The translations under genes were made by a program, and so were the position numbers. A stretch of DNA of 21,695 bases from Pseudomonadota bacterium (GTDB lineage: Bacteria; Myxococcota_A; Polyangia; Polyangiales; Polyangiaceae). Where the stretch lies: the NCBI GenBank assembly GCA_023428245.1, contig JAEYYX010000045.1:1-21695 (forward strand). Reading direction: 5' to 3'. The notes beneath the pieces were generated by a model, which was not told the DNA's origin, searched no databases, and was given only the letters and a program-made list of their open reading frames with translations. Of this stretch, positions 13,921 to 21,049 are shown one piece after another (position 1 is the first letter of the stretch; every line of letters begins with the position of its first letter).

Positions 13921-14264
13921 AGGCGACCGCCCAAGCGTCCGAGCCCTGCTGCCTGCCTGCGAAGGAGCAGGCCGACCTTCGTCCCGTGGAGGGCGATGAG
14001 GCCGACGAGGAGCTGGCCACGCTCTCGAAGGCGCTCGGCCACCCCGCGCGCGTGAAGATCATCCGCACCCTGATCCGCAGGAACGCCTGCGTCTGCGGCG
14101 ATATCGTGGACGAGCTACCGCTCGCTCAGTCGACGGTCTCCCAGCATCTCAAGGTGCTCAAGGACGCCGGCCTCATCCGCGGCGACGTGGACGGACCGCG
14201 GGTCTGCTACTGCATCGAGCCACACGCGCTCCGTCGACTGCGAGCGCTCGTCGGTGGGCTCTAG
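13917..14264 (+). CDS. arsR: ArsR-family arsenite-responsive repressor
   Basis: The 115-residue protein starts at ATG 13917, just after the predicted promoter; the frame is open upstream but lacks family similarity there. The winged helix-turn-helix is typical: ATLSKALGHPARVKIIRTL (~34-52), then recognition helix LAQSTVSQHLKVLKDAGLI (~69-87) and the wing DVDGPRVCYCI. Cys58 and Cys60 (ACVCGDIV) sit at the start of helix alpha-3, like the CVC motif of R773 ArsR. An N-terminal Cys11-Cys12 pair resembles the arrangement described for Corynebacterium ArsR, and a further Cys97/Cys99 pair lies in the wing. Arsenite binding to three of these thiolates should release the repressor from DNA. It is the first gene of the operon and presumably autoregulates it. 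Confidence 0.95.
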   Translation: MKATAQASEPCCLPAKEQADLRPVEGDEADEELATLSKALGHPARVKIIRTLIRRNACVCGDIVDELPLAQSTVSQHLKVLKDAGLIRGDVDGPRVCYCIEPHALRRLRALVGGL

Positions 14265-14286
14265 TGCCTGCCTTTCTACGCCTTCA

Positions 14287-14306
14287 ACATCGTTCATCGC
14301 CGATAA
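14287..14306. promoter_or_regulatory. Candidate second ArsR operator O2 before arsD
   Basis: The reverse complement, TTATCGGCGATGAACGATGT, matches the dyad at 13901-13920 at 15 of 20 positions, conserving both half-sites (TTATCG and AACGATG) at the same spacing. It lies in the 58-bp arsR-arsD gap, ending four bases before the AAAGGAA ribosome-binding site of arsD. It could give ArsR a second control point over the structural genes. No clear promoter was found next to it. Confidence 0.5.
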
Positions 14307-14322
14307 CCGAAAGGAACTTCCC

Positions 14323-14712
14323 ATGTCCGTGACCATCCGCGTGTTCGACCCCGCCATGTGCTGCTCCACCGGCGTCTGCGGCCCGAGCGTCGACCCCGAG
14401 CTCGCCCGCTTCGCAGCCGACGTCGACTGGCTCCAGAAGCAGGGCATCACCGTCGAGCGGTTCAACCTGTCGCAGCAACCCGCCGCGTTCGCCGAGACCC
14501 CGGCCGTGAAGGAGGCACTCGGGCGTGGCACGGAGGTGCTGCCGCTTGTCCTCGTGGGCGACCGCGTCGCGGTCGAAGGGGCCTACCCCTCGCGCGAGAC
14601 CCTCGCCGCGCTCGCCGGCGTGGTCGTGAAGAAGCTCGACGCCGCGCCCGCCGCGTCGACCGGCTGCTGTGGTCCGAGCGCCGGAGCCAAGTCGAAAACG
14701 AGTTGCTGCTGA
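14323..14712 (+). CDS. arsD: Arsenite metallochaperone ArsD
   Basis: A 129-residue thioredoxin-fold protein that hands arsenite to the ArsA ATPase and raises its affinity. The As(III)-binding Cys set is complete: Cys13, Cys14 and Cys19 in AMCCSTGVCGPSVDPEL, equivalent to Cys12/13/18 of the R773 protein. Two C-terminal vicinal pairs, Cys115-Cys116 (TGCCGPS) and Cys128-Cys129 (the last two residues), are also present, as in plasmid ArsD. Family landmarks in between include FAADVDWLQKQGITVERFNL, EVLPLVLVGDRVAVEGAYPS. ATG 14323 follows AAAGGAA at good spacing; the frame extends upstream through the arsR tail, but that part has no similarity. arsA begins ten bases after the stop. Confidence 0.96.
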   Translation: MSVTIRVFDPAMCCSTGVCGPSVDPELARFAADVDWLQKQGITVERFNLSQQPAAFAETPAVKEALGRGTEVLPLVLVGDRVAVEGAYPSRETLAALAGVVVKKLDAAPAASTGCCGPSAGAKSKTSCC

Positions 14713-14722
14713 GGAGCGCGTC

Positions 14723-16507
14723 ATGGACTTCCTCGAACGCGCTCCGCGAAACCTCTTCTTCACGGGCAAGGGCGGCGTCGGCAAGACGAGCGTGGCCTGT
14801 GCGACGGCGATCGCGCTCGCGGAGCGCGGACGACGAGTTCTCCTCGTCAGCACCGATCCGGCATCCAACCTCGACGAGGTGCTCGAGACGCCGCTGGCCG
14901 GTGAGCCGCGCGCGGTGACGGGCGTGGCGGGCCTTTACGCCCTCAACATTGATCCCGAGGCCGCCGCGCATGCCTACCGCGAGAAGATGGTTGGACCGTA
15001 CCGCGGCGTGCTGCCTGACGCCGCGGTACGCAGCATCGAGGAGCAGCTCTCGGGTGCCTGCACTGTCGAGATAGCCGCGTTCGACGAGTTCTCGAAGCTC
15101 CTCGGTGACGCGCGCGCGACAGCGGACTTCGATCACGTCGTCTTCGACACGGCTCCCACCGGGCACACGCTGCGCCTGCTCGAGCTGCCGGCAGCGTGGA
15201 CAGGGTTCCTCGAGACGAACGTAGGCGGCACGTCGTGCCTTGGACCGCTCGCCGGTCTGAAGGCTCAGCAGGCGCTCTACGACGGCTCACGTGCCGCGCT
15301 CATCGACGGCTCCTGTACCGCGCTCGTCCTCGTGTCGAGGGCGGACGTCGCGGCGCTCCGCGAAGCCGATCGGACTCGCGGCGAGCTCGCGGCGCTTGGG
15401 ATTGAGCGGCAGGAGCTCGTCATCAACGGCCTGTTCCGCGCACAGGATCGAGCGGACCAGGTCGCGGTGGCGATGGAGCGGCGAGGCACCGACGCGATGG
15501 CCACGATGCCCGCGGGGCTGCGCGCGCTCTCGCGCACCGAACTCCCGCTCTTGCCGTTCGGACTCGTCGGCATCGCAGCGTTGCGGCAGCTCTTCGCGAA
15601 GACGGGCTCGGCCACCGCGCCGGTGATGGCTGCCCCCTTTGAAGAAACCGCAGCGCCATCGTCGGCTCCTCTCGCCGCGCTGGTTCCAGCGCTCGAGACC
15701 GCTGGGCACGGCGTGATCATGACGATGGGCAAGGGAGGCGTCGGCAAGACGTCGGTCGCAGTCAACGTTGCCGTCGAGCTCGCGCGGCGCGGTCACAAGG
15801 TGCATCTGACGACAACGGACCCGGCCGCCCACGTCGAAGAGACTCTCGGAGGAGCGGTCGACGGCATCCAGGTGAGCCGCATCGATCCCGCGGCCGAGAC
15901 GCGTGCCTACTCCGAGGAGGTGCTGCGGACGGCGGGCGCGAACCTCGACGCCGCCGGGCGCGCGCTGCTCGAGGAAGACCTCCGCAGCCCATGCACCGAG
16001 GAGATCGCCGTCTTTCGCGCGTTCGCGCGCATCGTCGACGAGGGTGAGCACGGGTTCGTCGTCATCGACACCGCGCCGACGGGACACACGCTGCTCCTGC
16101 TCGACGCGGCCGAGTCGTACCACCGTGAGGTGCTTCGGACCTCGGGCTCGGCTCCCGAGGAGGTTCGGCGCCTGCTGCCGCGCCTTCGCGACGCGGCCTT
16201 CACCAAGATCCTGCTCGTCACGCTGCCGGAGGCGACGCCCGTGCACGAGGCGGCGGCGCTCCAGCGTGACCTCGAGCGCGCCGACATCCGCCCCTTCGGC
16301 TGGGTGATCAACCAGAGCCTGACGCCGCTCAAGGTCACGGACCCGGTGCTTGTCCGGCGCCGCGAGAGCGAGGCCCGGTTCCACGCCGAGGTGGCCGCGC
16401 TCGCGCCTCGGGTCGCCGTCGTCCCCTGGTCCGCACCGGCCAAGGCACAGCCGCGCCTGGACTTCTTCGCGGCGAGCGAAGCGCCACGCGTGGAGGTGGT
16501 GCCGTGA
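14723..16507 (+). CDS. arsA: Arsenite-stimulated pump ATPase ArsA
   Basis: A 594-residue tandem ATPase with A1 and A2 halves. Walker A motifs GKGGVGKT lie at residues 15-22 and 336-343, and the DTAPTGHT switch/linker motifs at 142-149 and 449-456. The metalloid-site cysteines are present: Cys113 (SGACTVEIA), Cys172 (GTSCLGPL) and Cys424 (SPCTEEIA), the first two at exactly the numbering of the R773 protein (113, 172, 422). It should bind Acr3 at the membrane and drive arsenite export with ArsD feeding it. ATG 14723 has GAGGAG six bases upstream, overlapping the arsD stop. The end overlaps the OsmC gene start (GTGA). It is intact and of standard length. Confidence 0.97.
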   Translation: MDFLERAPRNLFFTGKGGVGKTSVACATAIALAERGRRVLLVSTDPASNLDEVLETPLAGEPRAVTGVAGLYALNIDPEAAAHAYREKMVGPYRGVLPDAAVRSIEEQLSGACTVEIAAFDEFSKLLGDARATADFDHVVFDTAPTGHTLRLLELPAAWTGFLETNVGGTSCLGPLAGLKAQQALYDGSRAALIDGSCTALVLVSRADVAALREADRTRGELAALGIERQELVINGLFRAQDRADQVAVAMERRGTDAMATMPAGLRALSRTELPLLPFGLVGIAALRQLFAKTGSATAPVMAAPFEETAAPSSAPLAALVPALETAGHGVIMTMGKGGVGKTSVAVNVAVELARRGHKVHLTTTDPAAHVEETLGGAVDGIQVSRIDPAAETRAYSEEVLRTAGANLDAAGRALLEEDLRSPCTEEIAVFRAFARIVDEGEHGFVVIDTAPTGHTLLLLDAAESYHREVLRTSGSAPEEVRRLLPRLRDAAFTKILLVTLPEATPVHEAAALQRDLERADIRPFGWVINQSLTPLKVTDPVLVRRRESEARFHAEVAALAPRVAVVPWSAPAKAQPRLDFFAASEAPRVEVVP

Positions 16508-16941
16508 CGACGCCCGCATCGACGATGACCTACACCGTCTCTGCTACCACGTGCGCCGGTGGAACCGCCTCGGTTCACGCGCGCACGAGCGACATCGCGT
16601 TCGATGGTTCGGCGCAGTCGGGCGAGGCGCTACCCGGTCCGGCAGACCTTCTCTGCGCCGCGCTGTCGGCGTGCATCCTGAAGAACGTCGAGCGCTTCTC
16701 GCACATGCTTCCGTTTCGCTACGAGTCGGCCTCGATCGAGGTGACCGCCGCGCGCGAGGAGCCGCCGCCCCGCATCGTGCGCCTGCACTACCGGCTGCGG
16801 GTCGTGACCGATGAGCCCGCGGCGCGCGTGGACTTGCTGCACAAGAACATCCGCAAGTTCGGAACGATCACGAACACGCTCGCCGCGGCGTGCGACCTGA
16901 CCGGGGAGATCGAGGCGGTCTCGTCGGGAGGTGCGACGTGA
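16504..16941 (+). CDS. OsmC-family thiol peroxidase-like protein in the ars operon
   Basis: A 145-residue OsmC/Ohr-superfamily protein. The central helix carries the candidate peroxidatic Cys (PGPADLLCAALSACILKNVE; Cys57, with Cys51 nearby) and the second conserved Cys is in LAAACDLTGEI (Cys130), the two positions used for the redox disulfide in the family. OsmC-type enzymes reduce organic hydroperoxides; YhfA-like relatives are less well understood, and this protein may be closer to them. It starts at GTG 16504, overlapping arsA by four bases with GGAGG seven bases upstream, and overlaps the following arsC start (GTGA). Coupling on both sides makes it an integral operon member rather than a passenger. 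A role in repairing thiol or peroxide stress from arsenite is inferred. Confidence 0.85.
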   Translation: MTTPASTMTYTVSATTCAGGTASVHARTSDIAFDGSAQSGEALPGPADLLCAALSACILKNVERFSHMLPFRYESASIEVTAAREEPPPRIVRLHYRLRVVTDEPAARVDLLHKNIRKFGTITNTLAAACDLTGEIEAVSSGGAT

Positions 16942-17411
16942 CCGCCGACGTGAAGGTGCTCTTCGTCTGCGTGCACAACGCGGCGCGAAGCCGGATGGCC
17001 GAGGCACTGCTTCGAGAGCTGGGTGGACCGCGATTCGAGGTGACGAGCGCGGGCTTCGAGCCGCGCGAGGTCAACCCGCTGGTCGTGGAGGCGCTGGCGC
17101 AGGTGGGACTCAGCCTGCCGTCGACTGCGCCGCAGCCGTCCGTGTTCGAGTTGTTCAAGGCGGGCCGGCACTTCCACTACGTCATTGGCGTCTGCGACGA
17201 GGAGCACGGGCAGAGGTGCCCGCTGTTCCCCGGCGTCACGCAGCGCATCTACTGGAGCTTCCCCGATCCCGCGTCCTTCGAAGGGACGCACAGCGAGAAG
17301 CTCGCGCGAGTGGTTCAGGTGCGAGAGGCCATCCGGTCGCGCCTCGACGCCTGGCACTCCACGTTGCCCGTCGCGGCGACCTCCTCGACGACAAGGACTG
17401 ACCTTCCATGA
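16938..17411 (+). CDS. arsC: Arsenate reductase, low-molecular-weight phosphatase type (first copy)
   Basis: A 157-residue thiol-dependent arsenate reductase. The phosphatase loop CVHNAARS holds nucleophile Cys11 and Arg17. The redox pair is Cys86 and Cys94 (GVCDEEHGQRCPLFPG), spaced eight apart, one more than the Cys82/Cys89 of S. aureus pI258 ArsC. The catalytic Asp is in WSFPDPASF (Asp110). These residues mark the thioredoxin-coupled class rather than the glutaredoxin-type ArsC. GTG 16938 overlaps the OsmC stop and has GGGAGG six bases upstream. The C-terminal tail (~140-157) is Thr/Ser/Ala-rich. The stop overlaps acr3 (ATGA). It supplies arsenite to the pump. Confidence 0.93.
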   Translation: MTADVKVLFVCVHNAARSRMAEALLRELGGPRFEVTSAGFEPREVNPLVVEALAQVGLSLPSTAPQPSVFELFKAGRHFHYVIGVCDEEHGQRCPLFPGVTQRIYWSFPDPASFEGTHSEKLARVVQVREAIRSRLDAWHSTLPVAATSSTTRTDLP

Positions 17412-18523
17412 CCCACAGAAGCGCCGGGCTGCTCGGCAAGCTCTCGTTCCTCGATCGCTACCTGACGCTGTGGATCTTCGCCGCAATGGCGCTTGGCATT
17501 GCCCTCGGCTTCCTCGCGCCCGGCTTCACGACGGCGCTCAACAGCATGAGCGTGGGCACGACCTCGATCCCGATCGCGATCGGCCTGGTGCTGATGATGT
17601 ACCCGCCGCTCGCGAAGGTCCGATACGAGGAGCTGGGAAAGGTCTTCCGCAACAAGCGCGTGCTGACGCTGTCACTCGTGCAGAACTGGATCATCGGCCC
17701 GCTCCTCATGTTCGGGCTCGCCGTCGTGTTCCTGCGCGACAAGCCCGAGTACATGCTCGGCCTCATCCTGATCGGCCTCGCGCGCTGCATCGCGATGGTT
17801 ATCGTCTGGAACGACCTCGCGAAGGGCGACAGCGAGTACTGCGCAGGGCTCGTCGCGTTCAACTCGATCTTCCAGGTCCTGTTCTTCTCGGTCTACGCAT
17901 ACTTCTTCGCCACGCTCCTGCCGACGTGGCTCGGCCTCGAGGGCGCGATTGTGGACATCACGATCGGTGAGATCGCCAAGAGCGTCGCCATCTACCTCGG
18001 CATCCCGTTCGCCGCGGGCTTCCTCACAAGGCGCGTGCTCGTGGGCGCCAAGGGACGCTCCTTTTACGAGGAGCACTTCGTGCCGCGCATCAGCCCCATC
18101 ACGCTGGTCTCACTGCTCTTCACGATCGTCGTGATGTTCTCCCTCAAGGGCGAAGCGATCGTGCAGCTCCCGCTTGACGTGCTCCGCATCGCGGCGCCGC
18201 TGCTCATCTACTTCGTGGTGATGTTCGCCGTCTCGTTCTTCATGAGCAAGCGCGTGGGCGCCGACTACAAGCAGACGGCGACGCTCTCGTTCACGGCCGC
18301 CTCCAACAACTTCGAGCTCGCCATCGCCGTCGCGATCGCGAGCTTCGGCATTCACAGCGGGGCAGCGTTCGCGGCGGTCATCGGGCCGCTCGTCGAAGTG
18401 CCCGTCCTCATCGGCCTCGTGAACGTCGCCCTCTGGGCGCAGCGCCGCTTCTTCCCGAGCACAGAGCTAAAGGTCGCGGTCCCCGCGTGCCCGACCGACT
18501 CAAAGACCGCATCGAAAGCCTGA
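17408..18523 (+). CDS. acr3: Acr3-family arsenite efflux permease
   Basis: A 371-residue inner-membrane protein with about ten transmembrane helices, belonging to the Acr3 (bile/arsenite/riboflavin transporter) superfamily. The conserved Cys essential in this family is in LIGLARCIAMVIVWNDLA (Cys127). Other signatures are TAASNNFELAIAVAIASFG (~296-314, with Glu303) and GPLVEVPVLIGLV (~326-338). It exports arsenite; with ArsA it forms an ATP-driven pump, although Acr3 alone can use the proton motive force. ATG 17408 overlaps arsC by four bases. The second arsC follows after three bases. The short C-terminal tail is Lys/Thr/Ala-rich. Confidence 0.96.
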   Translation: MTHRSAGLLGKLSFLDRYLTLWIFAAMALGIALGFLAPGFTTALNSMSVGTTSIPIAIGLVLMMYPPLAKVRYEELGKVFRNKRVLTLSLVQNWIIGPLLMFGLAVVFLRDKPEYMLGLILIGLARCIAMVIVWNDLAKGDSEYCAGLVAFNSIFQVLFFSVYAYFFATLLPTWLGLEGAIVDITIGEIAKSVAIYLGIPFAAGFLTRRVLVGAKGRSFYEEHFVPRISPITLVSLLFTIVVMFSLKGEAIVQLPLDVLRIAAPLLIYFVVMFAVSFFMSKRVGADYKQTATLSFTAASNNFELAIAVAIASFGIHSGAAFAAVIGPLVEVPVLIGLVNVALWAQRRFFPSTELKVAVPACPTDSKTASKA

Positions 18524-18526
18524 TCC

Positions 18527-18958
18527 ATGAGCAACGAAACCAAGAGCATCCTGTTCCTCTGCGTCGCCAACTCCGCGCGCAGCCAAATGGCCGAGGGCCT
18601 CGGCCGCATGATCTTCGGCGACCGCGTACCCGTCATGAGCGCCGGCAGCGAGCCGTCGCAGGTGAACCCCTACGCCGTTGAGGTCATGCGCGAGCTCGGC
18701 TTGGATCTCGCCACGCATCACTCGAAGTCCGTGCAGACGATCGACCCGGCGACCGTCGGCACGGTGATCACTCTGTGCGCGGAGGAGGTCTGTCCCGCGT
18801 TCCTCGGCAAGGCACGACGGCTCCACTGGCCCATCCCGGACCCGGCGAGCAAGGACCCGTCGATCCCGCGGGAGGAGATGCTCGTGCGCTTCCGGACGGC
18901 ACGGGACACCATTCGCGGGATGCTCGAGCGGTTCGCTGCGGAGGAGCGCCTTGGGTGA
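18527..18958 (+). CDS. arsC: Arsenate reductase, low-molecular-weight phosphatase type (second, distinct copy)
   Basis: A 143-residue protein of the same fold as the first ArsC but clearly divergent. The phosphatase loop is CVANSARS (Cys12, Arg18), the redox pair is Cys84/Cys89 in TLCAEEVCPAFLG (five apart), and the catalytic Asp is in WPIPDPASKD (about Asp104). The CAEEVCP motif is shared with many Acr3-linked arsenate reductases. It is too different from the upstream copy to be a recent tandem duplicate, so two separate lineages have been combined. It starts three bases after acr3 with only a weak ribosome-binding site, and its end overlaps or abuts arsN2. Confidence 0.92.
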   Translation: MSNETKSILFLCVANSARSQMAEGLGRMIFGDRVPVMSAGSEPSQVNPYAVEVMRELGLDLATHHSKSVQTIDPATVGTVITLCAEEVCPAFLGKARRLHWPIPDPASKDPSIPREEMLVRFRTARDTIRGMLERFAAEERLG

Positions 18959-19394
18959 CGTGACCATTCGGCCAGCGCGTGTCGAAGACCTGGCTGCCGT
19001 CCGCCAGCTCGTCGTGGCCGCGGGGCTCCCGGACGCGGGCATCGCCGACCACTTCCCCGGCGGCTACGTCGTGTTCCACGAGGGCGAGACCCTCATCGGG
19101 ACTGCAGGGCTCGAGGTTCACGGTGAGTCCGGTCTCCTTCGGTCCGTGGCGATTGCGCCCTCGCATCGAGGAATGGGCCTGGGGCGGGAGCTCGCTGAAG
19201 ACCGGCTACGAACTGCGCGAGCGCGGGAGCTGACTCGCGTCTACTTGCTCACGACGACGGCGCCGGAGTTCTTCAGGCACCTTGGGTTCGAAGGCGTCGC
19301 TCGCGAGAGCGCACCCACTTCGCTGCAGAGATCCTCCGAATTCACCACGCTCTGCCCAGCGTCCGCCATCTGCATGGTCATGAGGCTCTGGTGA
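18951..19394 (+). CDS. arsN2: ArsN2-type GNAT acetyltransferase
   Basis: A GNAT-fold protein of 147 residues if it starts at TTG 18951 (GGAGGAG four bases upstream), or 144 from GTG 18960, one base after the arsC stop; both lie in the same frame. The acetyl-CoA motif is LLRSVAIAPSHRGMGLGREL (R-G-x-G-L-G), followed by YLLTTTAPEFFRHLGFE. The ending SSEFTTLCPASAICMVMRL is characteristic of the ArsN2 group of arsenic-operon acetyltransferases. The exact substrate of ArsN2 is not settled to my knowledge; relatives (ArsN1) acetylate arsinothricin, which is a hint but not proof. It is the last gene of the operon. Confidence 0.88.
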   Translation: MGDVTIRPARVEDLAAVRQLVVAAGLPDAGIADHFPGGYVVFHEGETLIGTAGLEVHGESGLLRSVAIAPSHRGMGLGRELAEDRLRTARARELTRVYLLTTTAPEFFRHLGFEGVARESAPTSLQRSSEFTTLCPASAICMVMRLW

Positions 19395-19595
19395 GCTGCG
19401 TCCTGCTGCCGCCATCCTCCCGGCCGCCCTCCTCTTCGGCGTAGTCGCGGCGGTGGTGACGGGCTCGCCTTTCGAGGGCGTGTTGTCGAGCAGCACGGTC
19501 CGGCCCTCACGCTGCGGGTGCGCGTCCGCGAGCACGAGATCTCCGCAGCGGCGGACGTGTCGAGCGAGCGGTGACCGCCCAGCCATCCGCATGGT
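19395..19595. other. Intergenic region after the ars operon
   Basis: The 201 bases hold no convincing gene or terminator hairpin. One plus-strand frame without a start encodes a single hydrophobic stretch (AAAILPAALLFGVVAAVVTG, ~19409-19468) and ends around 19600; it may be a fragment of a membrane-protein gene or chance. Any promoter for the beta-lactamase-like gene must lie here, but none stands out. Confidence 0.3.
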
Positions 19596-20990
19596 ATGAG
19601 CAAGGATATGGCCCTTCTCCGAAGCTGCACCTTCGCGCTACTGGTGATGTTCGCTGTCGTGAGTGGCTGCGCCCGGAGGCCCTACCTTCACTGGCAGGGC
19701 GGCGATGTCTTTGGGGTCTTCGAAGCGGACCGTCGCTCTCCATCTCGAATCGACTGCCGTGGCACGACGGCAGAACGCTTCGCATGCTTTGCCGCGAGGC
19801 TGCATGACCGAGTCGGAAACACAAGCGGTGCCTTCGCGGTTATTGCCGCAGATGGCGCGCTCCTCCAGACCACGACAACGGAGCATGGCCAACCCGCCCC
19901 GACGACGTCGGAGACGCTGTTCCCGCTCTTGTCGGTCACCAAGATGTTCACGGCGGCGACTGCCGTGTCGCTCGCTCAAGAGAGCGTGCTCGATCTTCAT
20001 CGACCGATCGCTAGCTACCTCCCAGAACTCAGCGCGGACAACGAGCTCGGGCGCGTGACGCTTCATCAGCTTATGACGCACACGGCGGGGCTCGTGGATG
20101 ATCCCCACCACCCGCTCTGTCAGGGCGGTGGGGGGCTGTCCGACGCAACCGTCCGCGCACATCTCGGGACGCAACCGGGGACCGTCTTCCTCTACTCGAA
20201 CATCGGCTACGCCCTGGTAGGGCTAGTGATCGAGCGGACGACGTCGAGGTCCTTCGAGGACGTCGTGCGCGAACGCGTGCTGCTTCCGATGGGGATGTCG
20301 ACGGCGACGTTCAATTTCGCCTCGGTTCAGGTTCGAGGGCATCCCGAGGGCGCGGGCGCTGGTGACAGGTGTCGGCTGGCTGCTCCCGCCGGAGGGCTGA
20401 ACATGAGCGCCCGTGACGTCGCTCGATGGGCGCGCGCCATGAGCGAACCTACGACGCATCCGCTAGGGCAACGCCTCGTCGACGCGCTCACGACGCCGCA
20501 CGTGGACCAGGGCGTACGGCCCGGCGACTCCTACGGCTACGGGGTCTCAATGACGAGACGTGGGGACGTCTGGGTCTACCATCACAGCGGCGGCGTCCCG
20601 GACTTCAGCGCCTTCGTAGCGTGGGTTCCTGCGAGACGGCTCGGAGCCGCTGCGATGCTGAACGCGACGAACGCAGCGGGTGCCACGCCGGCGGCCGTCG
20701 TTCTTCGTGGGTTGAGCGTGCTCTTGGACCTGCCCGACGATTGGCGAGCCAACATTGAGAGCTCGCATCGTCCCCTGACTGCCTACGTCGGCACGTACGT
20801 CGATCGCAGGAGCTGGCTCGGTCGTCTGCGGGTCCGGCTCGAAGGTACTGACCGCCTCGCGTTCGACTATCTCGACGGCCCTCCAGCGCTGTTGCCGCCC
20901 ACGTTCGCGTTCCGTTTCGTCCCCGGAGAGGAACGCGCGAAGTTCGTTGTCACGGCGGTGGGTGTCGGCGAGCGTATCGCGGACAATTAG
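19596..20990 (+). CDS. Serine beta-lactamase/PBP-like hydrolase, lipoprotein
   Basis: A 464-residue protein with a lipoprotein signal peptide ending in VVSGC (lipidated Cys25) and a class C/esterase-type beta-lactamase domain from about residue 62 to 400. The catalytic triad motifs are intact: Ser-Val-Thr-Lys (113-116, in LLSVTKMFTA), Tyr-Ser-Asn (200-202, in FLYSNIGYALVG) and His-Ser-Gly (330-332, in HHSGGVPDFSA). LHQLMTHTAGL (156-166) is a typical landmark. About 65 further residues form a C-terminal appendage. The family includes esterases, D-amino-acid peptidases and beta-lactamases, so activity against antibiotics cannot be claimed. ATG 19596 is used; Met5 is an alternative and would also leave a full signal peptide. 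It converges on the truncated gene at the right edge. Confidence 0.9.
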   Translation: MSKDMALLRSCTFALLVMFAVVSGCARRPYLHWQGGDVFGVFEADRRSPSRIDCRGTTAERFACFAARLHDRVGNTSGAFAVIAADGALLQTTTTEHGQPAPTTSETLFPLLSVTKMFTAATAVSLAQESVLDLHRPIASYLPELSADNELGRVTLHQLMTHTAGLVDDPHHPLCQGGGGLSDATVRAHLGTQPGTVFLYSNIGYALVGLVIERTTSRSFEDVVRERVLLPMGMSTATFNFASVQVRGHPEGAGAGDRCRLAAPAGGLNMSARDVARWARAMSEPTTHPLGQRLVDALTTPHVDQGVRPGDSYGYGVSMTRRGDVWVYHHSGGVPDFSAFVAWVPARRLGAAAMLNATNAAGATPAAVVLRGLSVLLDLPDDWRANIESSHRPLTAYVGTYVDRRSWLGRLRVRLEGTDRLAFDYLDGPPALLPPTFAFRFVPGEERAKFVVTAVGVGERIADN

Positions 20991-21049
20991 GTCGTCGCGG
21001 CCCGCGCCCGTCGGTCCCCGACCTCTGCTGCTCTGCGGGCACGGCTCTA

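Noticed and set aside
15287..16519. 410-codon minus-strand frame opposite arsA.
   Set aside because: Antisense shadow of arsA, with Arg-rich, low-information composition.
20547..21049. Continuation of the truncated hypothetical protein antisense through the beta-lactamase-like gene.
   Set aside because: The overlap with a gene that has all its catalytic motifs and the loss of family-like sequence argue that this part is not coding.
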